NCBI RefSeq assembly: GCF_014297575.1
Contig: NZ_CP060412.1
Span: 2,108,001-2,172,000, forward strand
DNA from: Dyella telluris
GTDB taxonomy: Bacteria; Pseudomonadota; Gammaproteobacteria; Xanthomonadales; Rhodanobacteraceae
Direction of reading: 5' to 3'
DNA: 64,000 nt
Position 1 is the stretch's first letter; each line of letters opens with the position of its first letter. The notes under the pieces were generated by a model that had not been told where the DNA came from, searched no databases, and saw only the letters and a program-made list of their open reading frames with translations. A program made the position numbers and the translations under genes. Below, in pieces: positions 53,231 to 62,254 of the stretch.

Positions 53231-55663
53231 TTACTGCTTCGCCGGCTTCACATACGTATTGAACAACTCATCAATACGACGGTACTCGTCATACCACGAG
53301 TCCGGATGCACGAAGCCGTGGCGCTCCATCGGATACAGCGACATCCAGAAGTTGTTCTTGTGCAGCTCGATGAAGCGCTGGTACAGGCGAATGGTGTCGC
53401 TGGTCAGCACGTTGTCGTCGATCAGGCCGTGCTGCATCAGCAGCGGATCCTGCAACTTGTCGGCGTAGGCGATCGGCGAGCTGATCTGGTACGACTCCGG
53501 ATCGAGCTGGGGATCGTTGAGGATGTTGGCGGTGTATTCGTGGTTGTAGCTGGTCCAGTCGGTCACCGGACGCAGCGCGGAACCGGCAGCGAACTCGCCC
53601 GGTGCGCGCAGCAGGGACATCAGCGTCATGAAGCCGCCGTAGCTGCCGCCATACATGCCCACGCGCTTGGTATCCACGCCATGGTTTTTCACCAGCCACG
53701 CCTTGCCGTCGAGCAGGTCTTCCAGTTCCGGATGGCCCATCTGGCGATAGATCGCCGTGCGCCACGCGCGGCCGTAGCCTTCCGAAGCGCGGTAATCCAT
53801 GTCGAGCACCACGTAACCCTGCTGCACCAGCAGGTTGTGGAACATCTGCTCGCGGAAGTAGTTGGAGTACGACAGCGTGACGTTCTGCAGGTAGCCCGCG
53901 CCGTGCACGAAGATCACGGCCGGACGCGAAGCGGCGGCGGCTTCATCGGCCGGGCCGTAGTACTTCGCCCAGATGGTGCCTGCACCATGCGAGGACGGGA
54001 TGCCGACGATCTTCGGCTGGATCCACGCATGCGCGGTGAATGCCGGCTTCATGGTGTTGGTGAGTTCGCGCGGCGTGCCGCCTTCGGCGTTCTGCACCGC
54101 CAGCTGCGCCAGCGTGTACGGCGAGGAGTGCAGCACGGCGAGCTGGCGACCATCGGGCGACAGCGCGAAGTCGTCCATGCCCTGGTACTGGGTGAGGCGG
54201 GTCAATTCGCCGCCAGCGCTGGGTACGCGATAGACGTCGTAGCTGTACGGCGCGACCTGGTTGGCGCGCACGTAGAACCACTGGCCATCCTCGCTCAGCG
54301 CCGGATGGCTCACTTCGAACTTGCCGCTGGTCAGCGCCTTGGCCTTGCCGCCCAGTGCCTTGCTGTAAAGCTGCGAGTAGCCCGATTCCTCGCTGAGGAA
54401 CCAAAGCGTGCGGCCGTCCTTGAGCCAGCCGAAATCGTTGAAGTTCCAGTTGATCCAGGCGTTGTCGGTGAGGCGATCCTGGTTGACCAGCGCGTGCTTG
54501 TCGAAATCGACGCTGGCGATCCAGCGATCCTTGTTGTCGATGGCGCGCAGCTGGATGGCGACGTTCTGGCCATCATCGCTCCACGCGATGCCGCCACCAC
54601 CGCCGTCGTCAGCGCCGGACACGATGCGCACCGCACGCACGTCCGGGGCCTTAAGGGCCTTGGCTTCGTCGGCCTTGCCGTCCTTTTCGAGGGCAGCGAT
54701 GGTCTTGGCACGGATGGCCTTGAGCGGATCGTCCTTGATGCCCGGCAGCGTGTCGGTCTTCAGCGAGTAGAACTTCGCGGTAGCCAGGTCTACCAGCAGC
54801 AGCGACTGCGGCGCGGGATCGTTGTGACCCACGTAAACACGCGTTTCCTGCTGTTCGGCGTAACCGGACTCGGTCACGTAGTGGGTGACTTCGGGGCGCC
54901 GGCCTTCCTTCGCGTCCTTGGGCTTGGTCACCACCACCATCCAGCGGCCATCCGGCGACAGTTCGGTATCGGCCGGTTCGGCGCCTTCGCCCAGATAGAT
55001 GGGCTTGGGAGCGCGACCCGGATCGGCGGCCATCATCGCGTCGTCGTTCGCGCGCGCGGCGTCCTTGTCCGACTTGTTCTCGCGCAGCGACCGGAACATC
55101 TCAAGCTGCATGTCCTTGAGCTGGTCGGGCTTCTTGTCCTGCGGGTCATTGGTGAAGCGCAGCACGGCGGCCGGGCCACCCACGCCGGAGGCGAGGTCGT
55201 AGACGAACCAGTTGTTGCCCTGGCGATACTGCAGGCGACGACCGTCGCTGGAGAAGCGCGGCGAGGATTCCGCTTCGGACGAACGGGTCACCTGCACGCG
55301 GCGTCCGCTCGACAGGTCCACCATGAAGATGTCGCCGTGCATCACGTAGGCGGCGTGTCGATGGGCGCGGTCGTACACGGCCGGGCCTTCCGCCTGGGCC
55401 ATGGCGGCGGGATCGAGCTTCACGCTCTGGCCACCGGAGGCGTCCACGCGATACAGGTCACGCACCTTGCTGCCGTCGCGCTTGAGCGAGTAGTACACGC
55501 TGCGGCCGTCCACGCTCCAGTAGGGCTGTTCCACCGCGGCACCGATCCAGTCCGGATTGGCCATGATGGTTTCCAGGTCCAGCTGGTTGCCGGTCGACGG
55601 CGACAGGGCCGCGGCAGGCAACGCGGCGAGGGCGGCAAGGCCGGCGAACAGCGTTCGGCGCAT
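53231..55663 (-). CDS. Exported S9-family prolyl oligopeptidase / dipeptidyl peptidase
   Basis: 810 residues with a short signal (TLFAGLAALAALPAAAL). An N-terminal beta-propeller of repeated blades (SSPRFSSDGRRLQYRQGNNW, DTELSPDGRWMVVV, IAWSDDGQNVAIQL) is followed by an alpha/beta-hydrolase domain. Nucleophile motif GGSYGGF has Ser at residue 674, Asp is in HGLIDDNV and His in ERHGFVHP. This is the DPP-IV/acylaminoacyl peptidase group, acting on small peptides in the periplasm. The ATG at 55663 starts the signal. Confidence 0.9.
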   Translation of the reverse strand: MRRTLFAGLAALAALPAAALSPSTGNQLDLETIMANPDWIGAAVEQPYWSVDGRSVYYSLKRDGSKVRDLYRVDASGGQSVKLDPAAMAQAEGPAVYDRAHRHAAYVMHGDIFMVDLSSGRRVQVTRSSEAESSPRFSSDGRRLQYRQGNNWFVYDLASGVGGPAAVLRFTNDPQDKKPDQLKDMQLEMFRSLRENKSDKDAARANDDAMMAADPGRAPKPIYLGEGAEPADTELSPDGRWMVVVTKPKDAKEGRRPEVTHYVTESGYAEQQETRVYVGHNDPAPQSLLLVDLATAKFYSLKTDTLPGIKDDPLKAIRAKTIAALEKDGKADEAKALKAPDVRAVRIVSGADDGGGGGIAWSDDGQNVAIQLRAIDNKDRWIASVDFDKHALVNQDRLTDNAWINWNFNDFGWLKDGRTLWFLSEESGYSQLYSKALGGKAKALTSGKFEVSHPALSEDGQWFYVRANQVAPYSYDVYRVPSAGGELTRLTQYQGMDDFALSPDGRQLAVLHSSPYTLAQLAVQNAEGGTPRELTNTMKPAFTAHAWIQPKIVGIPSSHGAGTIWAKYYGPADEAAAASRPAVIFVHGAGYLQNVTLSYSNYFREQMFHNLLVQQGYVVLDMDYRASEGYGRAWRTAIYRQMGHPELEDLLDGKAWLVKNHGVDTKRVGMYGGSYGGFMTLMSLLRAPGEFAAGSALRPVTDWTSYNHEYTANILNDPQLDPESYQISSPIAYADKLQDPLLMQHGLIDDNVLTSDTIRLYQRFIELHKNNFWMSLYPMERHGFVHPDSWYDEYRRIDELFNTYVKPAKQ

Positions 55664-55900
55664 GGAGGGCTCCACAGTCAAAACGAGGCAGCATAACCAA
55701 GGCGTCGGCCCGCACAAGCGCCGTTGGTCCCGGTTCAAACTGATCGCCTAGACAGCTAATCTTGGCGGTTGCCCGGTCACGAATCCCTGTCACCTTGACC
55801 GGCGCCATGTCGGCCAAGCTGCGCCCCGTGCGTTCGGTGAGGTTCCCCCGCATGTCTTCGAGGCATGCTTTGCCCGCGTCCCCAAGCCCAGCGAGCCACC

Positions 55901-56566
55901 ATGCCCCTGCCTACCGTTGAGATCGAAACCGCCCCCCATCCCGGCCATAGCGTGATCTGGCTGCACGGGCTCGGTGCCGACGGCAATGACTTCGCACCCA
56001 TCGTGCCTGAACTGGTTTCCCCCACGTGGCCCGCGCTGCGCTTTGTGTTTCCGCACGCGCCGGTGCGCCCGGTGACGGTCAACGGCGGCATGCCCATGCG
56101 CGCCTGGTACGACATCGTGGGCGTGGACCTGATCTCGCGCCAGGACGAAACCGGCATGCGCGCCTCCATCGCCAGCGTGGAAACGCTGATCGCGCGGGAG
56201 AATGAACGCGGCGTGCCCACCGGGCGGATCCTGCTGGCGGGTTTCTCCCAGGGCGGCGCCATCGCGCTGGCGGCAGGGCTGCGCCACGCGGACAAGCTGG
56301 CCGGCGTGATCGCGCTGTCCACGTACCTGCCCCTGCAGGAGGCCTTTGCTGCCGAACGCAGCCCGGCCAACGGCCACACGCCGGTGTTCTGGGGGCACGG
56401 CACGGCCGACCCGATCGTGCCGCTCACCCGCGGCGTCAACTCGCGTGACTTGCTGCAGTCGCTGGGCTACCCGGTGAGCTGGCACACCTACCCGATGCCG
56501 CACTCCGTGTGCGCCGAGGAAGTGACCGACCTGCGCCAGTGGATGACGGTGCGCCTGGAAGCCTGA
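55901..56566 (+). CDS. Phospholipase/carboxylesterase-family hydrolase (EstB-like)
   Basis: 221 residues, cytoplasmic alpha/beta hydrolase of the PF02230 family. VIWLHGLGADGNDF forms the oxyanion region. LLAGFSQGGAIAL has the nucleophile Ser116, with Asp in HGTADPIVP and His in PMPHSVC. Members hydrolyse short-chain carboxyl esters or lysophospholipids. It is divergent from the S9 peptidase and 73 bp before the sensor kinase gene. Confidence 0.92.
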   Translation: MPLPTVEIETAPHPGHSVIWLHGLGADGNDFAPIVPELVSPTWPALRFVFPHAPVRPVTVNGGMPMRAWYDIVGVDLISRQDETGMRASIASVETLIARENERGVPTGRILLAGFSQGGAIALAAGLRHADKLAGVIALSTYLPLQEAFAAERSPANGHTPVFWGHGTADPIVPLTRGVNSRDLLQSLGYPVSWHTYPMPHSVCAEEVTDLRQWMTVRLEA

Positions 56567-56639
56567 GCGCCGCGTCGAGTCGACCGTGCCGCGATAGGCC
56601 GCAAAGAAGCCAACACGCGCATGCGTCATACTCCTGCGC

Positions 56640-57686
56640 ATGAGGGAGTCCGCCACCGCTACAACAGCGCCTGCTCGTGCTGAGCATCGCCCGCTGCCCG
56701 ATTTCTGCAGCGGGCCGGTGATCTATGCGCTGCTGATCATCGCGGCGATCACGGTCACCGTGATGTGGCTGGCCCCGAATAACAGCCACGGCTGGGAAGG
56801 CTATAGCGTGGGCATGTTGTTCGCCGAATGGCTGGCCGTGGTGATTGGCGTGGCCCTGTGCAAGCTGCGACCGCTCTTCGAACGACTGCCCGGTCATGCC
56901 TCGTATGCTGGCGTGTGGATGGCGATGGTGGCGATCGTGGCGGCAGGCAGCATCCTGGTGCACTGGCTGGATGGCCTGATGCAGATGGCCCTGCTGCGCG
57001 ATACCGCAGTCGAGTTCGTGCGCAACAACACGGTGATGGCGGCGCTGCTGGGCGCGCTCATGCTGCGCTACTTCTACCTGCTCGCGCAGTGGCAGACGCG
57101 GCTGGAGGCCGTATCGAAGGCGCAGGTGGCCGCCTTGCAGGCGCGCATCCGGCCCCACTTCCTGTTCAACAGCATGAACACCGTGGCGGCGCTGGTGCGG
57201 GTGGACCCGGCGGCGGCGGAACGCACGGTGGAAGACCTGTCCGAGCTCTTCCGCGCGGCGCTCGGTGAACACGCCACGCAGGACGGCACGCTGGGCGAGG
57301 AGCTGGGCCTGGTGGACCGTTACCTCGACATTGAACAGCTGCGCCTGGGCGAACGCCTGCGCGTGCGCCGCGAGCTGGACGAACTGCCTGCCGATTTTCC
57401 GCTCCCGCGCCTGCTGCTGCAGCCACTGGTGGAAAACGCCGTGCGCCACGGCATCCAGCCACTACGTGAAGGTGGCGAGGTGATCCTGCGCGGTGCGCGC
57501 GGGCGCGACGGCATCGTGATCGAGATCGACAACCCGCTGGCGAGCGAGCCTGCGCCATCCGGCCATGGCCATGGCCTGGACAATGTGCGCCGGCGCGTCG
57601 CTTACCGATATGGACCGCTTGCGCGCGTCAACGCCGGCCCCGATGGCGGGCGTTTCATCGTGCGCCTGCAACTGCCGGCACCGTAG
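56640..57686 (+). CDS. algZ: LytS/AlgZ-type membrane sensor histidine kinase
   Basis: 348 residues. Four membrane spans in the first 150 residues, then the His_kinase (PF06580) domain: ALQARIRPHFLFNSMNTVAAL with phospho-acceptor His173, and an ATPase segment LLLQPLVENAVRHGIQP with GHGLDNVRRRV. This kinase type pairs with LytTR regulators. It is 10 bp upstream of algR-like and 1.6 kb upstream of hemC, the same order as in Pseudomonas and Xanthomonas, which supports the AlgZ name. Confidence 0.87.
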   Translation: MRESATATTAPARAEHRPLPDFCSGPVIYALLIIAAITVTVMWLAPNNSHGWEGYSVGMLFAEWLAVVIGVALCKLRPLFERLPGHASYAGVWMAMVAIVAAGSILVHWLDGLMQMALLRDTAVEFVRNNTVMAALLGALMLRYFYLLAQWQTRLEAVSKAQVAALQARIRPHFLFNSMNTVAALVRVDPAAAERTVEDLSELFRAALGEHATQDGTLGEELGLVDRYLDIEQLRLGERLRVRRELDELPADFPLPRLLLQPLVENAVRHGIQPLREGGEVILRGARGRDGIVIEIDNPLASEPAPSGHGHGLDNVRRRVAYRYGPLARVNAGPDGGRFIVRLQLPAP

Positions 57687-57696
57687 AAACTAGCGT

Positions 57697-58401
57697 ATGC
57701 GCGTACTGATCGTAGATGACGAACCCCTGGCACGCGCGCGGCTCGCCGCGTTGCTCGCCGAATGCAGCGATGTCGAGGTGGTGGGCAGCGTGGCCGATGG
57801 CGAAGCGGCGCTCGAGGCCCTGGGCGAACTGCAACCGGATCTGTTGCTGCTGGACATCAACATGCCCGGCCTCAGCGGCACCGCGCTTGCGCAGCGACTG
57901 GCCGGTCGCAAGCGGCCGCTGGTGGTGTTCTGCACGGCCTATGAAAGCCACGCACTGCACGCTTTCGATCTGGGCGCCGCCGATTACCTGCTGAAACCGG
58001 TCCGGCTGGAACGACTCAACGAAGCCTTGCAGCGGGCACGCCAGCGCCTGCAACAGGCGCCGCGCGACGCGGGCGGCTACCTGCACGGCCGTCTTCGCGG
58101 CGAACAGGTGCGCGTTGCGCTGGATGATGTGATCTGCCTGCTGGCCGAAGAGAAATACGTGGTGGTGCAGCACCGTGGCGGCCAGCTCTTGCTGGAGGAT
58201 TCGCTGCGACAGCTGGAAGAAGCCTACCCGGACACCCTGATCCGACTTCACCGCAATTGCCTGGTGCCGGCACAGCGCCTGATTGGCCTGAAGACACTGT
58301 CGGACGGTCGCGTGCTCGCGCGACTGGGCAGCACGGAACTGATGCCGGAAGTCAGCCGGCGCAACCTGCCGGCACTGCGCAAGCTGCTGCGCATGGGTTG
58401 A
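57697..58401 (+). CDS. algR: AlgR-type LytTR response regulator
   Basis: 234 residues. N-terminal receiver with DD at 7-8, phospho-acceptor Asp53 (LLLLDINMPG) and LLKPV. The C-terminal LytTR DNA-binding domain (about 135-230) contains VICLLAEEKYVVVQHRGG and TLIRLHRNCLVPAQRLIG. In relatives AlgR controls exopolysaccharide, pili and virulence traits. Targets here are not known. No good Shine-Dalgarno box precedes the ATG, so coupling to algZ translation is likely. Confidence 0.9.
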   Translation: MRVLIVDDEPLARARLAALLAECSDVEVVGSVADGEAALEALGELQPDLLLLDINMPGLSGTALAQRLAGRKRPLVVFCTAYESHALHAFDLGAADYLLKPVRLERLNEALQRARQRLQQAPRDAGGYLHGRLRGEQVRVALDDVICLLAEEKYVVVQHRGGQLLLEDSLRQLEEAYPDTLIRLHRNCLVPAQRLIGLKTLSDGRVLARLGSTELMPEVSRRNLPALRKLLRMG

Positions 58402-58454
58402 GAGGGTATGGGCTGAAGCGGTGGCGCCGGGGCGGCCACCGCCTCATGGCGGGA

Positions 58455-59123
58455 TCAACGCGCCGCCAGCTCGCTCGACGGCACGCCGTCACCCTGCGCG
58501 GCATAGCCGATCAATTGCCTGATCAGGCTGCGCTCGCTGGCCGTCCAGCGGAGCGTGGTGCGCAAGGTGGCGTTGTCGGTGCCGAAGCTCACCGGATCGC
58601 TTTGCGCCGCGGCGCGGTACCACGCCAGCGCCGCGTCACGCTGGCCCGATGCGGTGTAGGTCAGCGCCATGGCCATGGGCACCCACTGCGGTCGCTGTCC
58701 GGGGCGCAACGAGAGGTTTCGCTGGAACGCTTCGAGCGCGCAGGCCGGATCACCCAGATTGATCATGCCCCAGCCATAAGCCCACAGCAGGCGGCGATCA
58801 TTGGGTGTCATGCGCAGGGCTCGCTCGAAATTGACCTGTGCCGCGCTGCTGCGATGCGTGCTCGCTGCCAGCCAGCCTTCATCGGTGAGCTTGCGCACTG
58901 GCGCGATCTGCGGAAATGCTCCCGCCGTACTGCCCTGATCGAACGGCGAGGCCTCGGGCAAGCCGCGCGCGGTGACATCCGGATCGGTGTACGGACGCCC
59001 ATCGGGCATCAACACCGGGAGTTTCGCGTTGGTGGAAGTCGCCACCGGCGCGATATCGGCCGCGATGGCGGCGTGGCCGGCGAGGGCGAAGAGAATCGTG
59101 CAAACCATCCCATGGATCTTCAT
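58455..59123 (-). CDS. Exported TPR-containing protein
   Basis: 222 residues with a signal peptide (MVCTILFALAGHAAIA). Residues about 90-190 hold two to three TPR-like repeats (AAQVNFERALRMTPNDRRLLWAYGW, ALEAFQRNLSLRPGQ, AALAWYRAAAQSDPVSF). It lies between algR and hemC on the opposite strand and so interrupts the otherwise common algZ-algR-hemC order. I recognise no named family. Periplasmic scaffolding is a guess from the repeats. Confidence 0.7.
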   Translation of the reverse strand: MKIHGMVCTILFALAGHAAIAADIAPVATSTNAKLPVLMPDGRPYTDPDVTARGLPEASPFDQGSTAGAFPQIAPVRKLTDEGWLAASTHRSSAAQVNFERALRMTPNDRRLLWAYGWGMINLGDPACALEAFQRNLSLRPGQRPQWVPMAMALTYTASGQRDAALAWYRAAAQSDPVSFGTDNATLRTTLRWTASERSLIRQLIGYAAQGDGVPSSELAAR

Positions 59124-59258
59124 GACAACACTCCTTGCTGTCCCTATCCCAACATCAGCATAGTCCTATTCGCGATGCCGCACCTAATGCAGCCGCGACA
59201 ATAATTACGCGACAATGAGCGCCCCCAAGTAGCCCTGCGCCACGCCCCCGAGACAACC

Positions 59259-60176
59259 ATGACGCCAACCACGCTGCGTATCGCCACCCGCAAGAGCGCG
59301 CTCGCCCTTTGGCAGGCCGAACACGTCGCCGCGGAGCTGCGCGCTGTCCATCCGGGGTTGCTCGTGGAACTGGTGCCGCTGTCCACCCGCGGTGATGAAA
59401 TTCTCGACAAGCCGCTGGCCACCATCGGCGGCAAGGGCCTGTTCCTGAAGGAACTGGAAGTGGCCATGCTGGAAGGCCGCGCCGAGCTGGCCGTGCACTC
59501 CCTCAAGGACGTGCCCGCCGAGTTGGAGCCCGGCTTCGTGCTGCCTGCCATCCTGCCGCGCGCTGATGCGGCCGATGCGTTCGTGAGCAACGACTACGCC
59601 GATCTGGCCGCACTGCCGCTGGGTGCACGCGTGGGCACCTCGTCGCTGCGTCGCCAGGCCCAGCTGCGAGCCGTGCGCCCTGACCTGACCCTGCTCGACC
59701 TGCGCGGCAACGTGGGCACGCGCCTCTCCAAGCTGGATGCGGGCCACTACGACGCCATCCTGCTCGCCTGTGCCGGACTGGAGCGACTGGGCCTGGCCTC
59801 CCGCATCCGCAGCCGCCTCACCGCGCCTGACTGGCTGCCCGCACCCGGGCAGGCGGCCATTGCCATCGAGGCCCGCGCGGACCAGCCCGACGTGCTCGCG
59901 CTGCTGCACGCGCTGGACGATGCGCAGACCCGCCTTGCCGTCACCGCCGAGCGCGCGATGAACCACGTACTGGGCGGCAGCTGCACCGTGCCGGTAGGTG
60001 CGTGGTGCACGGTGACCGAACGCGGCCTGCACCTGCGCGGCATGGTGGGCGATGTCAGCAGCGGCCGGCTGCTGCAGGCCGAGGCCGAGGCGGAAGGCGA
60101 TCAGGCCGAAGCGCTGGGCAGGCAGGTGGCGCAGGCGCTGTTCGACAAGGGCGCTGGCCCGCTGCTCGGCCACTGA
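59259..60176 (+). CDS. hemC: Porphobilinogen deaminase (hydroxymethylbilane synthase)
   Basis: 305 residues, standard length. It joins four porphobilinogen units to hydroxymethylbilane. [27 protein letters not shown] and [12 protein letters not shown] are present, and Cys242 in [10 protein letters not shown] is the dipyrromethane cofactor attachment site, at the same residue number as in E. coli. hemD is not in the window. The gene ends at a bidirectional terminator. Confidence 0.97.
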   Translation: MTPTTLRIATRKSALALWQAEHVAAELRAVHPGLLVELVPLSTRGDEILDKPLATIGGKGLFLKELEVAMLEGRAELAVHSLKDVPAELEPGFVLPAILPRADAADAFVSNDYADLAALPLGARVGTSSLRRQAQLRAVRPDLTLLDLRGNVGTRLSKLDAGHYDAILLACAGLERLGLASRIRSRLTAPDWLPAPGQAAIAIEARADQPDVLALLHALDDAQTRLAVTAERAMNHVLGGSCTVPVGAWCTVTERGLHLRGMVGDVSSGRLLQAEAEAEGDQAEALGRQVAQALFDKGAGPLLGH

Positions 60177-60180
60177 CGGG

Positions 60181-60236
60181 CAAAAGAAAACCGCCCCGCG
60201 GGTGCCGTCGTGGACGGTCCCGCCCGGGCGGTTTCA
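60181..60236. terminator. Bidirectional terminator between hemC and the DUF481 gene
   Basis: Outer stem AAACCGCCC (60188-60196) / GGGCGGTTT (60226-60234) encloses further pairing (CCGTC/GACGG). On the minus strand it is followed by TTTTCTTTT, a strong stop for the DUF481 gene. On the plus strand only a short T run follows. Confidence 0.85.
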
Positions 60237-60249
60237 ACAACACGGCTGC

Positions 60250-61095
60250 TTAGAAGTTGTAGACCAGATTCGTGGTGACCAGCGAATCGGTGCTCTGCGT
60301 GCCCGGCTGCACGTCGCTGTTGTAGCGCACCTGGTAGCCAAGCTTGAGCGCCATCTTCTTGGTCATGCTGACGGCCAGGCCGATATCGTTCTGGTAGTAC
60401 TTGTTGTCCGAGCCCGCTTCGATCAGCAGCGTGTCTTCCAGCGCCGTGTTGTCGGTGATGCGGTACTTGTAGTTGATCAGGCCACGGCCCACGGCCTCGC
60501 CCACGGTGTCCTGGCGGACCTTCACGGTGCTGGTAGTGGTGGTGCCGTCGGGCTGCGTCACCGTCTGGCTCTGCTCGACGTCGGCAGGGCGATAGCGCTT
60601 GTAACCGGGGCCGACTTCGAACGACAGCTCGTTGCGGTCGGTTTTCAGCGCGATGTAGCCGTAGCCCACCGAGACGATGCCCTGCCACAAGTTGGCGCCG
60701 AAATCGTCATGCTCGTAGCGCAGCGCGGTCACGATGTAGCTGCGCGGATCGAGCTTGTAGCCAACGGACGCGCCGGTGTCGTAGCGGTTGGCCGTGGTGG
60801 TCAGGCGATCCACGGTGTTGCCCTGCGGGTCCTGCACCTCGACCTCGCCCTTGGAGCGCAGGCCGTTCAGGAAGAAATTGTTCTTCCACAGGTCGTTTTC
60901 CTGGTTCAGGCCGAGCTTGGCGTTGATGTTTTCCGAGCGGGAGTTGCCATAGGAGGACGCGAAACCGAATTCGCCCGAACCCGTCCAGCCGCCGTTATCT
61001 GCCGGATTGGCCGGATTGGCCGGCGCGTCGTCGGCCTGAGCGCCAAAACTGGCCAGCGCCGCGAGCAATGCGCCCGCCATCAGGGTCTTCTTCAT
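60250..61095 (-). CDS. DUF481-family outer-membrane protein (YdiY-like)
   Basis: 281 residues with a signal peptide (TLMAGALLAALASFGAQA). After a short Pro/Asn linker the protein shows amphipathic strands typical of a beta barrel (GEFGFASSYGNSRSENINAKLGL, VGYKLDPRSYIVTALRYEHDDFG) and ends in a terminal aromatic (LVYNF), the outer-membrane insertion signal. This fits DUF481/YdiY proteins, of unknown function. The ATG at 61095 is chosen. A GTG at 61101 sits nearer the AAGGA box and is possible. Confidence 0.85.
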   Translation of the reverse strand: MKKTLMAGALLAALASFGAQADDAPANPANPADNGGWTGSGEFGFASSYGNSRSENINAKLGLNQENDLWKNNFFLNGLRSKGEVEVQDPQGNTVDRLTTTANRYDTGASVGYKLDPRSYIVTALRYEHDDFGANLWQGIVSVGYGYIALKTDRNELSFEVGPGYKRYRPADVEQSQTVTQPDGTTTTSTVKVRQDTVGEAVGRGLINYKYRITDNTALEDTLLIEAGSDNKYYQNDIGLAVSMTKKMALKLGYQVRYNSDVQPGTQSTDSLVTTNLVYNF

Positions 61096-61208
61096 GAGCA
61101 CTTGTTCCTTTTTCGTTAAATAGTCGGCATCACGCCACCTTAACGGGGCGGATTGAACTGCCTGTGAACCGGGGATGCGGATGTTCAGCGTAGGCGCGCG
61201 ACGACGCC

Positions 61209-62111
61209 CTAGGGGCCGTCCGGCAAGGCTGCCAGGGCTTCATCATACAAACTAAGCTCGGTCGACATACCCACCGTGCCGCTGATGGCCGCCACCATAG
61301 CCAGGGCGAGCCAGCCGAAACCGAAGCTCATCAGCAGCAAAGCGGCGCACGGCACCGCGTAGACCAGCAGCGCCGCCAGATAACGCCCCGGCTGCAATTC
61401 CAGCCGACCACGCGGCCCCACCACCCGCTGCAGCGCGGCCTGCCAACGCAAGCTTTCCACCAGGCCACGCAGCAGGGCCAGCACCAGCAGGCCGACGATC
61501 CATGCGGTGGGATGCAGGTCGGTGTTGTCGGCGCCCTGGCCGGCGGCGCAGAGCCACAGCCACAGGCCGCCCCCGTACGTCGCCGACACCACGCGGCTCA
61601 GCGGCAATTGCGTGGCCAGATGGTGATCCATCTCCGGCGCCTGGCGGCGTCCGTCGGCGTAAGCGGTAACGATGAGGCAGCACAGGCTGCACAAGGCCAT
61701 GGCCGCACCGGCCAGACGCGTGGCCCAGAAGGTGTTGTCACCACGCGCCAGACCGGCCACCGCCAGCACCGGCAAGGTGCAGGCGAGGGCGATCAAAGCA
61801 TCGCGCGTGGGTCGCGACCCCTTGCCGAGGACCCAACCGTGCCAGTGCGGCATCCAGCGCGAATGAAAGCCCGCCGCCGCCAGTCCAAAAGCCACCAGCA
61901 GCGCACCGAGGGCGAGGGGTACCAGCACATCGCCGCGTCCTCCGGGATACACGCCCACGGCCAGCGCCAGCCCGAGCACCATCCACAAGCCAAACCCGTT
62001 GTAGCCGCCGACATGCAACAGGGTGGCCGCCAGCGGACGTGGACGCGCCCGGAGCGGGGGTTGTCCGTAGCCCGCGGAGGCATGCCTGGAAGTGGAACGG
62101 AGCGGCTTCAT
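61209..62111 (-). CDS. Integral membrane protein of unknown function
   Basis: 300 residues with about eight hydrophobic spans (FGLWMVLGLALAVGVYPG, VLVPLALGALLVAFGLAAAGF, ALIALACTLPVLAVAGLA, and a last pair ALLVYAVPCAALLLMSFGFGWLALAMV). The topology and the mid-chain HLATQLPLSRVV segment recall polytopic anchor subunits such as DmsC, but no catalytic partner is adjacent and I do not call it. The start is uncertain: 62111 (ATG) is used, with an in-frame start at 62147 also possible. Confidence 0.55.
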   Translation of the reverse strand: MKPLRSTSRHASAGYGQPPLRARPRPLAATLLHVGGYNGFGLWMVLGLALAVGVYPGGRGDVLVPLALGALLVAFGLAAAGFHSRWMPHWHGWVLGKGSRPTRDALIALACTLPVLAVAGLARGDNTFWATRLAGAAMALCSLCCLIVTAYADGRRQAPEMDHHLATQLPLSRVVSATYGGGLWLWLCAAGQGADNTDLHPTAWIVGLLVLALLRGLVESLRWQAALQRVVGPRGRLELQPGRYLAALLVYAVPCAALLLMSFGFGWLALAMVAAISGTVGMSTELSLYDEALAALPDGP

Positions 62112-62254
62112 GAGGATGGCGTCTTTTGTACGTGAAGGGCGGATCACGCTGGCGTGACTGCGGCGTGGTCTTGCTGAATTTCACCGTCTGGTGGACTTGC
62201 GGCTGCCGCCAACCGTGCGCATGCTACGCGGAGGCAGCCGTCGAAAATCATTTC

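Noticed and set aside
52853..55696. 947-residue ORF on the plus strand over the S9 peptidase and mosaic repeat
   Set aside because: It begins inside repeat sequence and runs antisense to a well-supported peptidase. No domain is recognisable.
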